Shown piece after piece: positions 16,429 through 24,632 of a DNA stretch of 59,294 bases. Position numbers and translations under genes: made by a program. Every line of letters begins with the position of its first letter. The first letter of the stretch is position 1. The notes under the pieces are model-generated. The model had not been told where the DNA came from, did no database searches, and saw only the letters and a list, made by a program, of their open reading frames with translations. Source of the stretch: Actinomycetota bacterium (GTDB lineage Bacteria; Actinomycetota; Thermoleophilia; Gaiellales; Gaiellaceae); NCBI GenBank assembly GCA_013697275.1, contig JACCXC010000020.1:1-59294 (forward strand). Reading direction: 5' to 3'.

Positions 16429-16695
16429 GTGGGGGCGGTCTCGATCGCGTTCGGGCTAGCTGGGGTCGGTGCCCTCGCCACGCTCATGGCCCTTGATACG
16501 GCGCGCGTCCCGCACGGCCAGGGAGCCGACGTCGCGCTTGTGCTCGGCTGGCTGAATGGCGGACTCGTCGCACTCGGACTCGGACTGGCGGCCCGGGATC
16601 GAAGAGCAGGCCGCGCGGGGATTGCGCTTGGTGTTCTCGCCCTTCCTCTCGGGCTTGTCGCGTTCGGCATTTTCGCGCTCACGCAAGCCCCTTGA
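16429..16695 (+). CDS. Small hypothetical membrane protein
   Basis: An 88-residue, almost entirely hydrophobic protein starting at GTG and predicted to have three membrane segments (about 3-22, 33-53 and 62-84), with a charged loop ARDRRAGRAG between the second and third. No family is recognised. It starts 25 nt after the tRNA and ends 42 nt before the MauE-MauD gene, so it may or may not belong to that locus. Confidence 0.6.
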   Translation: MGAVSIAFGLAGVGALATLMALDTARVPHGQGADVALVLGWLNGGLVALGLGLAARDRRAGRAGIALGVLALPLGLVAFGIFALTQAP

Positions 16696-16724
16696 GGCCT
16701 CCAGGCTCCCGCCTGGGCCTCCGA

Positions 16725-16730
16725 TACTCT
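16725..16730 (+). promoter_or_regulatory. -10 box (TACTCT) before the mau-like genes
   Basis: TACTCT is followed by 7 nt and the GTG at 16738, matching the leaderless layout seen elsewhere in the window. This suggests that the locus has its own promoter. Confidence 0.45.
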
Positions 16731-16737
16731 CGAACGA

Positions 16738-17607
16738 GTGGAGACCGCAGCCCGGGCCGTCCTCGCCATCCTTCTTCTGATCGCGGCAGCCGCCAAGCTG
16801 CGGTCGCGCGCCGAGCTGCCCGAGCTACTAGGCGCCTATGGGATCCCCGGCCTGGCTCGGCGCCCGGCGGCGATTGCGCTCATCCTGGTAGAGGCATTCG
16901 TCGCCGTGCTCCTCCTCGTCGGCGCGCCTGGCTCCGCCTTCGCCGCGCTCGCGCTTGGGGCCGTCTTCGTGCTGGCCGCGGCGACCGCGCGGCTGCGCGG
17001 TCACAGGCGCGTTCGCTGCGGCTGCTTCGGCGCCGCCGAGCGCCCGTGGAGCTGGATACTGGCACGCGCCCTCGGGTTCACAGTCTTAGCAGGGGTGGCT
17101 GCCTTCGGCGGCGAACTCGATCTCGCTTCCCCGACCCGAGACACGCTGGTGCTCGCAGCCCTCGCCATCCTCGCCTTCGCCGTCCTCGTTCTAGGGGTGC
17201 TCGTCCTCGCCCTCTACCGCCACGTGGGCGTCCTCTCTCTACGGATTGCGCCGAGCGCGGCTCTTGAACTGGAAGGAGAGGGCCCGCCGGTCGGAACCCC
17301 GGCGCCCGCGCTCGCGGGTCTCACCCGGCGTGGCGCGGAGCTCGTCGCCTTCTTCGCCGAGGACTGCCGTCTCTGCCGGGATCTCGCGCCCGGCGTTCGC
17401 GCGCTAGAACGGGAGGGCGTTGCCGTTCGCATCGCGTACGAGGCGCAGGAAGGGCCTGCGTTCTCACGCTGGAACGTCCCCGGGGCGCCTTTCGTCGTCC
17501 ACATCGTCGACGGTGTCGTGGCGGCGAAGGGGCTCGTGAACACGTTGGAGCAGCTGGACGGCCTCGTGGCTACCGGCCGCGCAAGGAAGGCGCATGCGGC
17601 GGCCTGA
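16738..17607 (+). CDS. MauE-MauD-like fusion: membrane domain plus thioredoxin-like domain
   Basis: A 289-residue protein. The N-terminal half (about 1-160) has MauE/DoxX-like membrane segments and the MauE signature CGCFG (Cys94, Cys96). The C-terminal half (about 180-289) is a thioredoxin-like domain with CxxC motif CRLC (Cys210, Cys213) and a cis-proline loop VPGAPFVV (Pro251). In methylamine-utilising bacteria MauE and MauD are separate proteins needed to fold the disulfide-rich light chain; here they are fused. The gene overlaps the MauA-like gene by 14 nt, which supports a dedicated role in making its disulfides. Confidence 0.8.
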   Translation: METAARAVLAILLLIAAAAKLRSRAELPELLGAYGIPGLARRPAAIALILVEAFVAVLLLVGAPGSAFAALALGAVFVLAAATARLRGHRRVRCGCFGAAERPWSWILARALGFTVLAGVAAFGGELDLASPTRDTLVLAALAILAFAVLVLGVLVLALYRHVGVLSLRIAPSAALELEGEGPPVGTPAPALAGLTRRGAELVAFFAEDCRLCRDLAPGVRALEREGVAVRIAYEAQEGPAFSRWNVPGAPFVVHIVDGVVAAKGLVNTLEQLDGLVATGRARKAHAAA

Positions 17608-18193
17608 CGAGGTCGTCGACGGTGCGGCGGAGGCGCTCGCGGCCGGCCTTGCGCGCGGCCATACGCGCCGCTCGTTCCTCGGACGGGTCGGCGTGACGCT
17701 CCTCGCCGTCATGGGCGGCTCCGCGGTCGCGGCGGCCGTGCGCCCGGACGAGGCGGAGAGCTTCCATTTCTGCGGGCACATCTGGACCACTGGCTCGTGC
17801 CCGAATCCATATTCGCTGCCGCGAATCGACCGCCGCGGCTTTCCGCTCCGGCCGCGAGACGGCCGCCCGATCGACAATCTGGGCCGCCTCGTGGACGCCG
17901 AGGGCTACCCCGCCGACGAGACGGGCGCGCGGCTCGCCGGGCCGGACGGTGAGCTGCTCGAACGCGGGCCGCGCACACGACTCTGCGAGGACTGGGTGCC
18001 GGAGCAATTCCGAATCGACGCGGTCACACAGGGTTCCTGGTACCGCTGCTGCAGCGGTCAGGTCCGCAAGCTGGTGGACTGCTGCTCGACGAGCACGAAG
18101 CGCGTGAACGGCGACAAGGCGCTCAGGGGCTACTGCTACACGGGCCGGCGGGTCTTCTGCGTCATGTACTACGACACCGGGCTCCCGTGCTGA
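17594..18193 (+). CDS. MauA-like cysteine-rich Tat-exported protein (methylamine dehydrogenase light-chain-like)
   Basis: A 199-residue protein with a twin-arginine signal (HTRRSFLGRVGVTLLAV, about 24-40) and ten cysteines after it (60, 69, 131, 152, 153, 163, 164, 181, 189, 199). The C-terminal pattern GSWYRCC...VDCCS...GYCYTG resembles the methylamine dehydrogenase light chain, where SWVASC holds Trp57 and IIWCFG holds Trp108 of the TTQ cofactor. By this hand alignment Trp149 matches Trp57, while Tyr180 stands where Trp108 would be. A standard TTQ therefore seems unlikely. The N-terminal arrangement (DEVVDG...RGHTRR) also recalls MauA precursors. Its substrate is unknown. It overlaps genes on both sides. 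Confidence 0.65.
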   Translation: MRRPDEVVDGAAEALAAGLARGHTRRSFLGRVGVTLLAVMGGSAVAAAVRPDEAESFHFCGHIWTTGSCPNPYSLPRIDRRGFPLRPRDGRPIDNLGRLVDAEGYPADETGARLAGPDGELLERGPRTRLCEDWVPEQFRIDAVTQGSWYRCCSGQVRKLVDCCSTSTKRVNGDKALRGYCYTGRRVFCVMYYDTGLPC

Positions 18194-19578
18194 TCGAGGC
18201 GACGGTCGCCGTCGCCGCGCTCGTCGCGGGGATTTCCGGCGCCTGGTCGCCCTGAGGCCTGTCGATGATCGAAACGATCACTCCTGCCGTGTGCGGGAAC
18301 CGTAGGCGCCGGCGGATCGCAGTTGCCCTCTTCGGATTGGCCGCGATCCTCGCGGCAGCGCTCGTGGGCGCCGCGCTGGGCGCGCTCGGTGCCGCCCTGG
18401 GCGCTCGGCAGGCGGTGATCGCGGTGGCCGTGCTGGCCGGGCTTGCTGCGGCCAGCGAGCTGGGTTTCCTGCGGCTCCCTCTGCCGCAACTTCGATTGCA
18501 GGTTCCCGATTGGTGGCGCTTCCAGCTGCCGCTCCCAGTCTGGGCTGCCGGGTATGGCGCCGGGCTCGGGGTCGGGGTGCTGACCTATCAGCCTTTCGCG
18601 ACCTTCTGGATCGCCTGCGTGGCCGCCGTAACCGTGGCGAGCCCCGGAGCCGCGGCCGCCTGTTTCGCGCTGTACGGCGCCGGACGGACTCTGATGGTCG
18701 CCTGGCCCGCGCGCGGAGGCCGGGACGCTCCCCTCGCGGTCGAGGGGCTCGTCAGCCGCCGCCCGGCGCTCGCGCGCGCCAATGGGCTCGTCCTCGCCGC
18801 CACCGCGCTCGCTCTCGGCCTTGCCGCTGTCCCCGCCGCCGCCGCCCAGCCCATTTACCTGGGCGGGGGGAATCAGCTCGACCCATCGGTCTCGAGCGGG
18901 ACGCTCGCCTACACCCAGCGTGACGGCACCGTCGCCGGGGTCGTCCTTCGCCCGTCGGGGAGCCACGATGTGACCTACACCGGGCGAACGCCCTCGCTCG
19001 ACGGCAACGTGCTGGCCTATGCCGCTGCGGACGGCATCCACGTGGTCCGCTGGCGCTCACGCGAGGAGCTCCAGCGCGCCCCGAACGCGTCGATGCCCGC
19101 ACTCGACTGGCCTTGGCTTGCCTATCGAATCGACACGTGGGATGGAGCCCGTGAGCTCTGGTTGACGAACCTCGCCAGCGGAGATCTACGGCTCCTGACC
19201 CGGGTCGGCGCAGGCCTCGACCTCGGTCGTGCAAGCGTCGCGGCCGGTCGTGTCGCTTGGACTGTCTCCGGCGTGCAGGGGTCACGCATCGGCCTCTACA
19301 CGATCGAGACAGAGAAGCGGCGGATCTTCGTCCGCAGCAAGATCTCCGTCCTCGCGAATCCGGCACTGAGCGATTCGCGGATCCTCTGGGTGGAGCAGAA
19401 ACGCGGGTTCTCGTACTTGCGCCTTCGGCCGCTCGAGAGCTCGAGGACGACGACTCTCGCGAGCTCGGGTGATCGCGACCTCGTCTTCTGGACGACCGCC
19501 CTCTCCGGCCGGGACGCCTACGTCACGGTCTGGCTCGTCTCGAGCGGGGTCGCCCAGTTGGAGCGCTACCGGTTCTAG
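18187..19578 (+). CDS. CcdA-like membrane domain plus beta-propeller-like domain, with in-frame TGA (possible selenocysteine)
   Basis: A GTG at 18187 overlaps the MauA-like stop by 7 nt and opens a frame reading MLIEATVAVAALVAGISGAW-SP, then TGA (18253-18255, codon 23), then GLSMIETI and on to 19578 (463 codons). CcdA/DsbD-type membrane proteins have a catalytic SPC at the end of the first helix; the TGA falls on that cysteine. About five to six hydrophobic segments fill residues 1-210. Residues 215-463 are repeated beta-rich units (SGTLAYTQRDGT, LDGNVLAYAAADG, DWPWLAYRIDTWDG, AAGRVAWTVSGVQG) like TolB or WD-type propellers. If there is no recoding, the ATG at 18265 gives a 437-residue protein without the SPC helix and without a good ribosome binding site. 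Confidence 0.6.
18266..18280 (+). promoter_or_regulatory. Candidate SECIS-like hairpin downstream of in-frame TGA
   Basis: TGATC GAAAC GATCA (stem up to 6 bp, TGATCG/CGATCA) starts 10 nt after the TGA. Bacterial SECIS elements lie just 3' of the UGA with a small apical loop that has a G among its first two bases; with a 5-bp stem the loop here is GAAAC. The hairpin is short and could be chance. Confidence 0.3.
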
Positions 19579-19689
19579 TGGTGGACGTGAAGACAGGGAA
19601 TGAGCACCTGCGCGGCTGTGGCTGATCCGCGGTTGCGCAATGCCGCCGAATCCACTAGCTTCGACCGTCCCCCGAGGGAAGGGGCGGCG

Positions 19690-20277
19690 GTGGACGAGCA
19701 ACTAGAAACGGACGCACCCGAGACGACGGCGAGGCTGTCGGCGCGCGACTACAGCGACATCGGCGCGCACATCGCTGCCATCCTGAATGCCGCGGAGCAA
19801 TCCGCGGAGAAGATCCGCGCGGAGGCTGAACGTGACGCAACCGAGTTGCGCCGCACCACGGAAGCAGACGTTGAGGGTCAAACGAGCATGACGCGCCGCG
19901 ATGCTCAAGCCGAGGCAGAGCGACTCATGGCAGGTGCCGCCGCCGACGCGCGGGCTATCAGGGACACGGCCAAGGCGGCCGCGACCAGGATCGCCGACGA
20001 GGGCGGTCGCCGGCTCGAGGAGCTCCGCCTCGAGGCGCGCGTGCTGGAGGGGCGCTTCGAGCGAGTAGTCGATGACCTCCGGAATCTGATCGCCCAGCTC
20101 GAGCATGTGGTCGTGGGGGCGGCCGACCGGAGCGATCTCCCGAGGCCGGCCGAACGGCCGCGTCTGGCCGCCGCGCCCGATCTGCGCGAGGACCTGCGCC
20201 CGCGCCGTACGCGTGACCCCGAGCTCGAAGCGGGTCCGGCAGACCTCGCAGACCACGCCGGATCGCCCCTTTCCTGA
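19690..20277 (+). CDS. DivIVA-like coiled-coil protein
   Basis: A 195-residue protein (GTG start at 19690; the frame is open to 19600). After SARDYSDIGAHIAAILNAAE it is a long Ala/Glu/Arg coiled coil (about 25-150: AEKIRAEAERDATELRRTTEA and similar heptads) and then a disordered Pro/Arg-rich tail. The pattern ILxAAExSAExIRAEAExxA is common in actinobacterial DivIVA/Wag31-like or ATPase-b-like scaffold proteins acting at the membrane or division site. I cannot tell which. It follows the mau-like locus by about 110 nt. Confidence 0.6.
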   Translation: MDEQLETDAPETTARLSARDYSDIGAHIAAILNAAEQSAEKIRAEAERDATELRRTTEADVEGQTSMTRRDAQAEAERLMAGAAADARAIRDTAKAAATRIADEGGRRLEELRLEARVLEGRFERVVDDLRNLIAQLEHVVVGAADRSDLPRPAERPRLAAAPDLREDLRPRRTRDPELEAGPADLADHAGSPLS

Positions 20278-20305
20278 ACCACCCTTCGGGGTCAGCCGGC
20301 GCGCC

Positions 20306-20311
20306 TAGACT
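20306..20311 (+). promoter_or_regulatory. -10 box (TAGACT) of probable leaderless promoter
   Basis: TAGACT plus 6 nt precedes the ATG at 20318. Confidence 0.45.
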
Positions 20312-20317
20312 GGGCCG

Positions 20318-22144
20318 ATGAGCCGATTCGTCGAGCGCCTTGGCGAGGGCCCGGTGATCGTTGCCGACGGGGGAACCGGGTCGCTCCTCTCGGGCCGCGT
20401 CCCTCGCCTACGCGTACCCGAGGAGGCCAACGTCGTCGCGCCGGAGGCGGTGATCGCGACGCACGTCGCCTTCATCCGGGCCGGCGCCGAGCTGATCGAG
20501 ACGAACACGTTCGGCGCCAACCGACACAAGCTTGCGGCACATCTGCTCGACGACCGGGTGGCCGAGCTCGTCGAGCGCGGCGTGAAGCTGGCGCGGGAGG
20601 CGCGGGAGGTCTCCGGCGAGGACGTCTTCATCGCAGGATCGATCGGGCCCTATGGCGACCTCGACGGCGGCCATTCGACCGACGAGGCCTACGGCGCCTT
20701 CAGGGAGCAGGCGCGCCTCCTCGAGGGGCGCGGCGTCGACCTCTTCATGGTCGAGACGTTCTTCGACCTGGCCGAGCTCGAGGCGGCAGTCGCCGCGGTG
20801 CGCGACGTGTCCTCCCTGCCGATCGTCGCTCAGCTCACCTTCGACGAGGACGCGGAGACTCTGGCCGGCGTGCCCGCGCGCGAGGCGGTCACCCGTCTGG
20901 AGGGCGGCGGAATTGCGGCGATCGGGGCGAACTGCGGGCTCGGCCCGCAGGCGGCCCTCGCGGCCCTCTCGGACATGGCCGAGCACTCGAACGGGCTCGC
21001 GCTCACAGCCCAGCCAAACGTGGGCCTCCCGAGCCGGTCGGGCGGGCGCCTGATCTACCCGCACGCGACCCCGGACTACTTCGGCGAGTTTGCCGCCCAG
21101 GCGCGCAATCTCGGCGCGCGCGTGATCGGTGGTTGCTGCGGGACGACCCCGGGCCAGATCGCCGCCATCCGCGCGGCCGTCGAGGAGGGGCGTGAGCCGC
21201 GCCCCTCGCTCCTGACCGTCGAGCGGGAGGTCGCCGAAGTCGAGGCGGCGCTGGCCGGGCCGGCGGGGACGACCCTGCTCCAGCGGAAGCTCGAGGCGGG
21301 CGAGTGGATCGTCTCGGTCGAGCTCGACCCGCCGAAGGGGACGAACATGCAGGCGATGCTGAGCGTGGCCGCGAGGCTGAAGGCCTCGGGGGCGGTCGAC
21401 GAGGTCGACATCAACGACAACCCGATGGCACGCGCGCGGCTCTCGGCGCTCGTCGCAGCTGCCGCGATCGAGCGGAAGGTCGGCCTCGAGACGATCCCGC
21501 ACGTGACGCCTCGCGATGCGTCGATCATGGGCCTCCAGTCCCAGCTCCTGGGGGCGCACGCGGAAGGCGTACGAAACGTCCTCGCGGTGACGGGCGACCC
21601 GCCGCACGTCGGTGACTATCCAGGCTCGAGCGGCGTCTATGACTTCGACTCGATCGGGCTGACCGCACTCCTCGGGCGTCTGAACGAAGGGGAGGACTAT
21701 TCGGGGAAGGCGATCGATGCGCCCACGTCCTTCTACGTGGGCGTTGCCGTCAACCCGTCGGCAGACGACTTGAAGACGGAGCTCGAGCGCTTTCGCCAGA
21801 AGCTCGACGCCGGGGCGCGCTTTGCCATGACCCAGGCGCTCTTCGACATTGAGTACCTAGATCGCTTCCTGGAGGTCTTCGGCGGCGAGTCGCCCATCCC
21901 GATCCTCGTCGGGATCTGGCCTGTCCGGAGCTTCCAGCTGGCGTTTCGCCTGCACAACGAGGTGCCCGGGATCACCATCCCCGATCCCGTGCTCCAGCGA
22001 CTCGAGGATGCGGGATCGGATGCGGCCCGCGTGGGGCTCGAGCTCGGGCGCGATCTGCTGGAGGCCTCGCGCTCCCGTGCGGGCGGGATCTACGTGATCC
22101 CTCCCTTCAAGGAGCCCGCCGCGGCGCTCGACCTTCTGCTCTGA
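20318..22144 (+). CDS. Bifunctional homocysteine S-methyltransferase / 5,10-methylenetetrahydrofolate reductase
   Basis: A 608-residue fusion. Residues 1-290 form a homocysteine methyltransferase barrel with zinc cysteines Cys206 (GANCG), Cys273 and Cys274 (GGCCGTTP). Residues about 315-608 form a MetF-type reductase (ELDPPKGTN, DINDNPMAR, LLGAHAEGVRNVLAVTGDPP, GVAVNPSADD, MTQALFD, GIWPV). The same fusion is known as YitJ in Bacillus. It couples reduction of methylene-THF to methionine synthesis. ATG start, with a TAGACT box 6 nt upstream. Confidence 0.92.
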   Translation: MSRFVERLGEGPVIVADGGTGSLLSGRVPRLRVPEEANVVAPEAVIATHVAFIRAGAELIETNTFGANRHKLAAHLLDDRVAELVERGVKLAREAREVSGEDVFIAGSIGPYGDLDGGHSTDEAYGAFREQARLLEGRGVDLFMVETFFDLAELEAAVAAVRDVSSLPIVAQLTFDEDAETLAGVPAREAVTRLEGGGIAAIGANCGLGPQAALAALSDMAEHSNGLALTAQPNVGLPSRSGGRLIYPHATPDYFGEFAAQARNLGARVIGGCCGTTPGQIAAIRAAVEEGREPRPSLLTVEREVAEVEAALAGPAGTTLLQRKLEAGEWIVSVELDPPKGTNMQAMLSVAARLKASGAVDEVDINDNPMARARLSALVAAAAIERKVGLETIPHVTPRDASIMGLQSQLLGAHAEGVRNVLAVTGDPPHVGDYPGSSGVYDFDSIGLTALLGRLNEGEDYSGKAIDAPTSFYVGVAVNPSADDLKTELERFRQKLDAGARFAMTQALFDIEYLDRFLEVFGGESPIPILVGIWPVRSFQLAFRLHNEVPGITIPDPVLQRLEDAGSDAARVGLELGRDLLEASRSRAGGIYVIPPFKEPAAALDLLL

Positions 22145-22169
22145 CTCGACGCGAATGCGTGCGGGTAAG

Positions 22170-22250
22170 GGCACGAGTCGTGACCCACTCGCGCGTGTTC
22201 CGGTCGTACGCTGTCCGCATGGGGGGAGGGGCCGAAGGCCCCCTGGGGGT
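22170..22250. repeat. Dispersed intergenic repeat, copy B
   Basis: Read on the minus strand this shows the same blocks as 2215-2292: GGGGGCCTTCGGCCCC, a C-run, CAGCGTA, a 12-nt variable part and CGCGCGAGTGGGTCACG. On the plus strand it presents CGTGACCCACTCGCG, then TACGCT (a -10-like box) 24 nt later, then a GGGGCCGAAGGCCCC hairpin. It fills most of the gap between the metF-type gene and pdxS. Confidence 0.6.
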
Positions 22251-22292
22251 CCAGCATCCCGCGCGTGAGGTCGGGCTTGGTGGCCGGCTCGG

Positions 22293-22298
22293 TAGAAT
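22293..22298 (+). promoter_or_regulatory. -10 box (TAGAAT) of pdxS
   Basis: TAGAAT is followed by 5 nt to GTG 22304 and 8 nt to ATG 22307, consistent with a leaderless pdxS mRNA. Confidence 0.5.
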
Positions 22299-22306
22299 CT
22301 CATGTG

Positions 22307-23191
22307 ATGGCCGAGCTCGGCACGATGCGCGTGAAGAGCGGCCTCGCCGAGATGCTCAAGGGCGGGGTGATCATGGACGTGACGACCGCCGACCAAGCGC
22401 GGATCGCCGAGGAGTCGGGTGCCGTCGCTGTCATGGCGCTCGAGCGCGTCCCGGCGGACATCCGCGCCGAAGGGGGCGTCGCTCGGATGGCCGACCCGGA
22501 GAAGATCCAAGAGATCCAGGAAGCCGTGACGATCCCCGTGATGGCGAAGGCCCGGATCGGCCATTTCGTGGAGGCGCAGGTGCTGGAGGCCCTCGAGGTC
22601 GACTACATCGACGAGAGCGAGGTCCTGACGCCGGCCGATGAGGAGCACCACATCGACAAGTGGAAGTTCCGCGTCCCGTTCGTCTGCGGGTGCCGTGACC
22701 TCGGGGAGGGTCTTCGACGGATCGGCGAGGGCGCCGCGATGATCCGCACGAAGGGCGAGGCGGGAACGGGCGACATCGTGAACGCGGTCCGGCATATGCG
22801 CGCGGTCTTCGGCACGATCAAGCGGCTCGGCTGCGTCGACGAGGACGAGCTCTACACGGAGGCCAAGAACCTGCGCGCCCCGCTCGACCTGGTGCGCTGG
22901 GTGGCCGAGAACGGCCGTCTGCCGGTCGTCACCTTCACCGCAGGCGGAATTGCGACACCGGCCGACGCGGCCCTCTGCATGCAGCTCGGTGCCGACGGCG
23001 TCTTCGTCGGCTCGGGGATCTACAAGAGTGACGACCCGGCCGCGCGCGCCAAGGCGATCGTCGAGGCGACCACGCACTTTCAGGATCCCGGGATCCTCGC
23101 CCGGGTCTCGTCCGGGATCGGCGACCCCATGCGCGGCCTCTCTGCCGCCGCCATTGCGCCCGAGGAGCTCCTCGAGGCGCGCGGCTGGTAG
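22307..23191 (+). CDS. pdxS: Pyridoxal 5'-phosphate synthase subunit PdxS
   Basis: A 294-residue protein, full length for the family. It opens [20 protein letters not shown] and has [33 protein letters not shown]-type loop TKGEAGTG and [11 protein letters not shown]. With PdxT it makes PLP from ribose 5-phosphate, glyceraldehyde 3-phosphate and glutamine-derived ammonia. Catalytic lysines are in MDVTTADQ-adjacent and RTKGEAG regions. The frame opens earlier, but the start at 22307 (or GTG 22304) matches family length. pdxT follows. Confidence 0.97.
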   Translation: MAELGTMRVKSGLAEMLKGGVIMDVTTADQARIAEESGAVAVMALERVPADIRAEGGVARMADPEKIQEIQEAVTIPVMAKARIGHFVEAQVLEALEVDYIDESEVLTPADEEHHIDKWKFRVPFVCGCRDLGEGLRRIGEGAAMIRTKGEAGTGDIVNAVRHMRAVFGTIKRLGCVDEDELYTEAKNLRAPLDLVRWVAENGRLPVVTFTAGGIATPADAALCMQLGADGVFVGSGIYKSDDPAARAKAIVEATTHFQDPGILARVSSGIGDPMRGLSAAAIAPEELLEARGW

Positions 23192-23313
23192 CGCAAAACG
23201 AAGAGCGTCCCGCAGGGCGCCCTCCCTCGCCTCTGAGCCGGTTTGTGGCCGCCCTCTGCGAAGACGCGTGCGGGGGCCGCTAGCAGTTGGGCGGTGGATA
23301 CGATTTCGACGGA

Positions 23314-23880
23314 ATGACGCGCGAGCCGACGATCGGCGTTCTGGCCGTCCAGGGCAACTTCCAGGAGCACATGGCGACCTTGCGCCGCCTGAACGTGCGT
23401 GCCGTGGAGGTGCGGAAGCCGGAGGAGCTCGAGGGCATCGACGCGCTCGTCATCCCCGGTGGCGAGTCGACCGCGATCGGGCGCCTGATCCGCCGCTACG
23501 GGCTCGAGGAGGCGATCCGGCGCTTCACCGGGCCGGTGCTCGGCACCTGCGCGGGCATGATCCTGCTCGACCGCGACCACCTCGGGCTCGTGGACGTCGC
23601 CGTGGAGCGAAACGCCTACGGGCGCCAGGTTTGGAGCTTCGAAGCCGATCTTGACCTCGTGGAGGGCGGCGAGCCGCTACGTGGGGTCTTCATCCGCGCA
23701 CCCCGGGTCACGGAGGCGGGCCCCGGCGTGGAGGTCCTCGCCGAGCATGACGGGACTCCGGTGCTGCTGCGCGACGGCCGCTTCCTCGTCGCCTCCTTCC
23801 ACCCGGAGTTGACCGACGACACGCGTGTCCACGCGAAGCTCCTGGAGCTGGTGCGGGAGGAGGGCCTTGTCCGGGCATAG
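23314..23880 (+). CDS. pdxT: Pyridoxal 5'-phosphate synthase glutaminase subunit PdxT
   Basis: A 188-residue class I glutamine amidotransferase: IGVLAVQGNFQEH, oxyanion GGESTAIGRL, nucleophile in GTCAGMILL, and the His-Glu pair in SFHPEL. It supplies ammonia to PdxS. The ATG at 23314 is chosen because TIGVLAVQG then sits at the usual distance from the N-terminus. It ends with a 14-nt overlap with the yebC gene. Confidence 0.96.
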   Translation: MTREPTIGVLAVQGNFQEHMATLRRLNVRAVEVRKPEELEGIDALVIPGGESTAIGRLIRRYGLEEAIRRFTGPVLGTCAGMILLDRDHLGLVDVAVERNAYGRQVWSFEADLDLVEGGEPLRGVFIRAPRVTEAGPGVEVLAEHDGTPVLLRDGRFLVASFHPELTDDTRVHAKLLELVREEGLVRA

Positions 23881-24622
23881 CAAGTGGTCGTCGATCAAGC
23901 ACAAGAAAGGCGTGGCCGACGCGCGCCGCGGGCAACTCTTCTCCAAGCTCGCGCGCGCGATCATCGTCGCGGCCCGCGAGGGCGGCCCCGATCCTGACAA
24001 CAACATCTCGCTTGCAAACGCGATCGAGAAGGCGCGCGAGAGCTCGATGCCGAAGGACAACATCGAGCGTGCGATCACGCGGGGAAGTGGGGCCGGGACG
24101 GATGGGCAGGCCTACGAGCAGATCACGTACGAGGGGTACGCGTCGGGCGGCGTCGCGCTCCTGGTCGAGGCGGTAACTGACAACCGCAACCGCACGGCCG
24201 CCGAGGTGCGCCACCTCTTCGCGAAGCACGCCGGGAGCCTGGGCGCTTCGGGCGCCGTCGCGTGGCTCTTCGAGCGCCGCGCGGTAGTCCTCGTGGACGG
24301 CGACCGGGTGGACGAGGACAGGCTGACGCTGGCGGCGGCCGAGGGCGATGCCGACGATGTCGAGCGCGAGGGCTCGAGCTTCCGCGTGACGGGCGAGCCG
24401 GAGGCGTTGCCGACCGTCCGTGCCGCGCTCGATGCCGCGGGGATCCCGTACGAGTCGGCCGGCCTGACGATGCTCCCGAAGACAACCGTGTCGATCGAGG
24501 ACGAGGCGACCGCGAAGAAGGTGCTCCGGCTCATCGACGCACTCGAAGGGAACGACGACGTGCAGGACGTCTATGCGAACTTCGACATCCCCGAGGGCGT
24601 GCTCGAGGCGGCTGTCAGCTAG
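23867..24622 (+). CDS. yebC: YebC/PmpR family protein
   Basis: A 251-residue YebC protein: SGHSKWSSIKHKKGVADARRG at the start, then LARAIIVAARE, MPKDNIERAI, YEGYASGGVALLVEA and GSLGASGAVAWLFE. Family members are annotated as DNA-binding regulators; recent work also links them to translation. The conserved N-terminus fixes the start at TTG 23867, an uncommon start codon inside the end of pdxT, so expression is probably coupled. In many bacteria yebC neighbours ruvCAB, as here. Confidence 0.95.
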   Translation: MSGHSKWSSIKHKKGVADARRGQLFSKLARAIIVAAREGGPDPDNNISLANAIEKARESSMPKDNIERAITRGSGAGTDGQAYEQITYEGYASGGVALLVEAVTDNRNRTAAEVRHLFAKHAGSLGASGAVAWLFERRAVVLVDGDRVDEDRLTLAAAEGDADDVEREGSSFRVTGEPEALPTVRAALDAAGIPYESAGLTMLPKTTVSIEDEATAKKVLRLIDALEGNDDVQDVYANFDIPEGVLEAAVS

Positions 24623-24632
24623 CGGAGCCTCC

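Noticed and set aside
22265-22306. Upstream extension of pdxS
   Set aside because: The extra residues overlap the -10 box and are not part of the family N-terminus.
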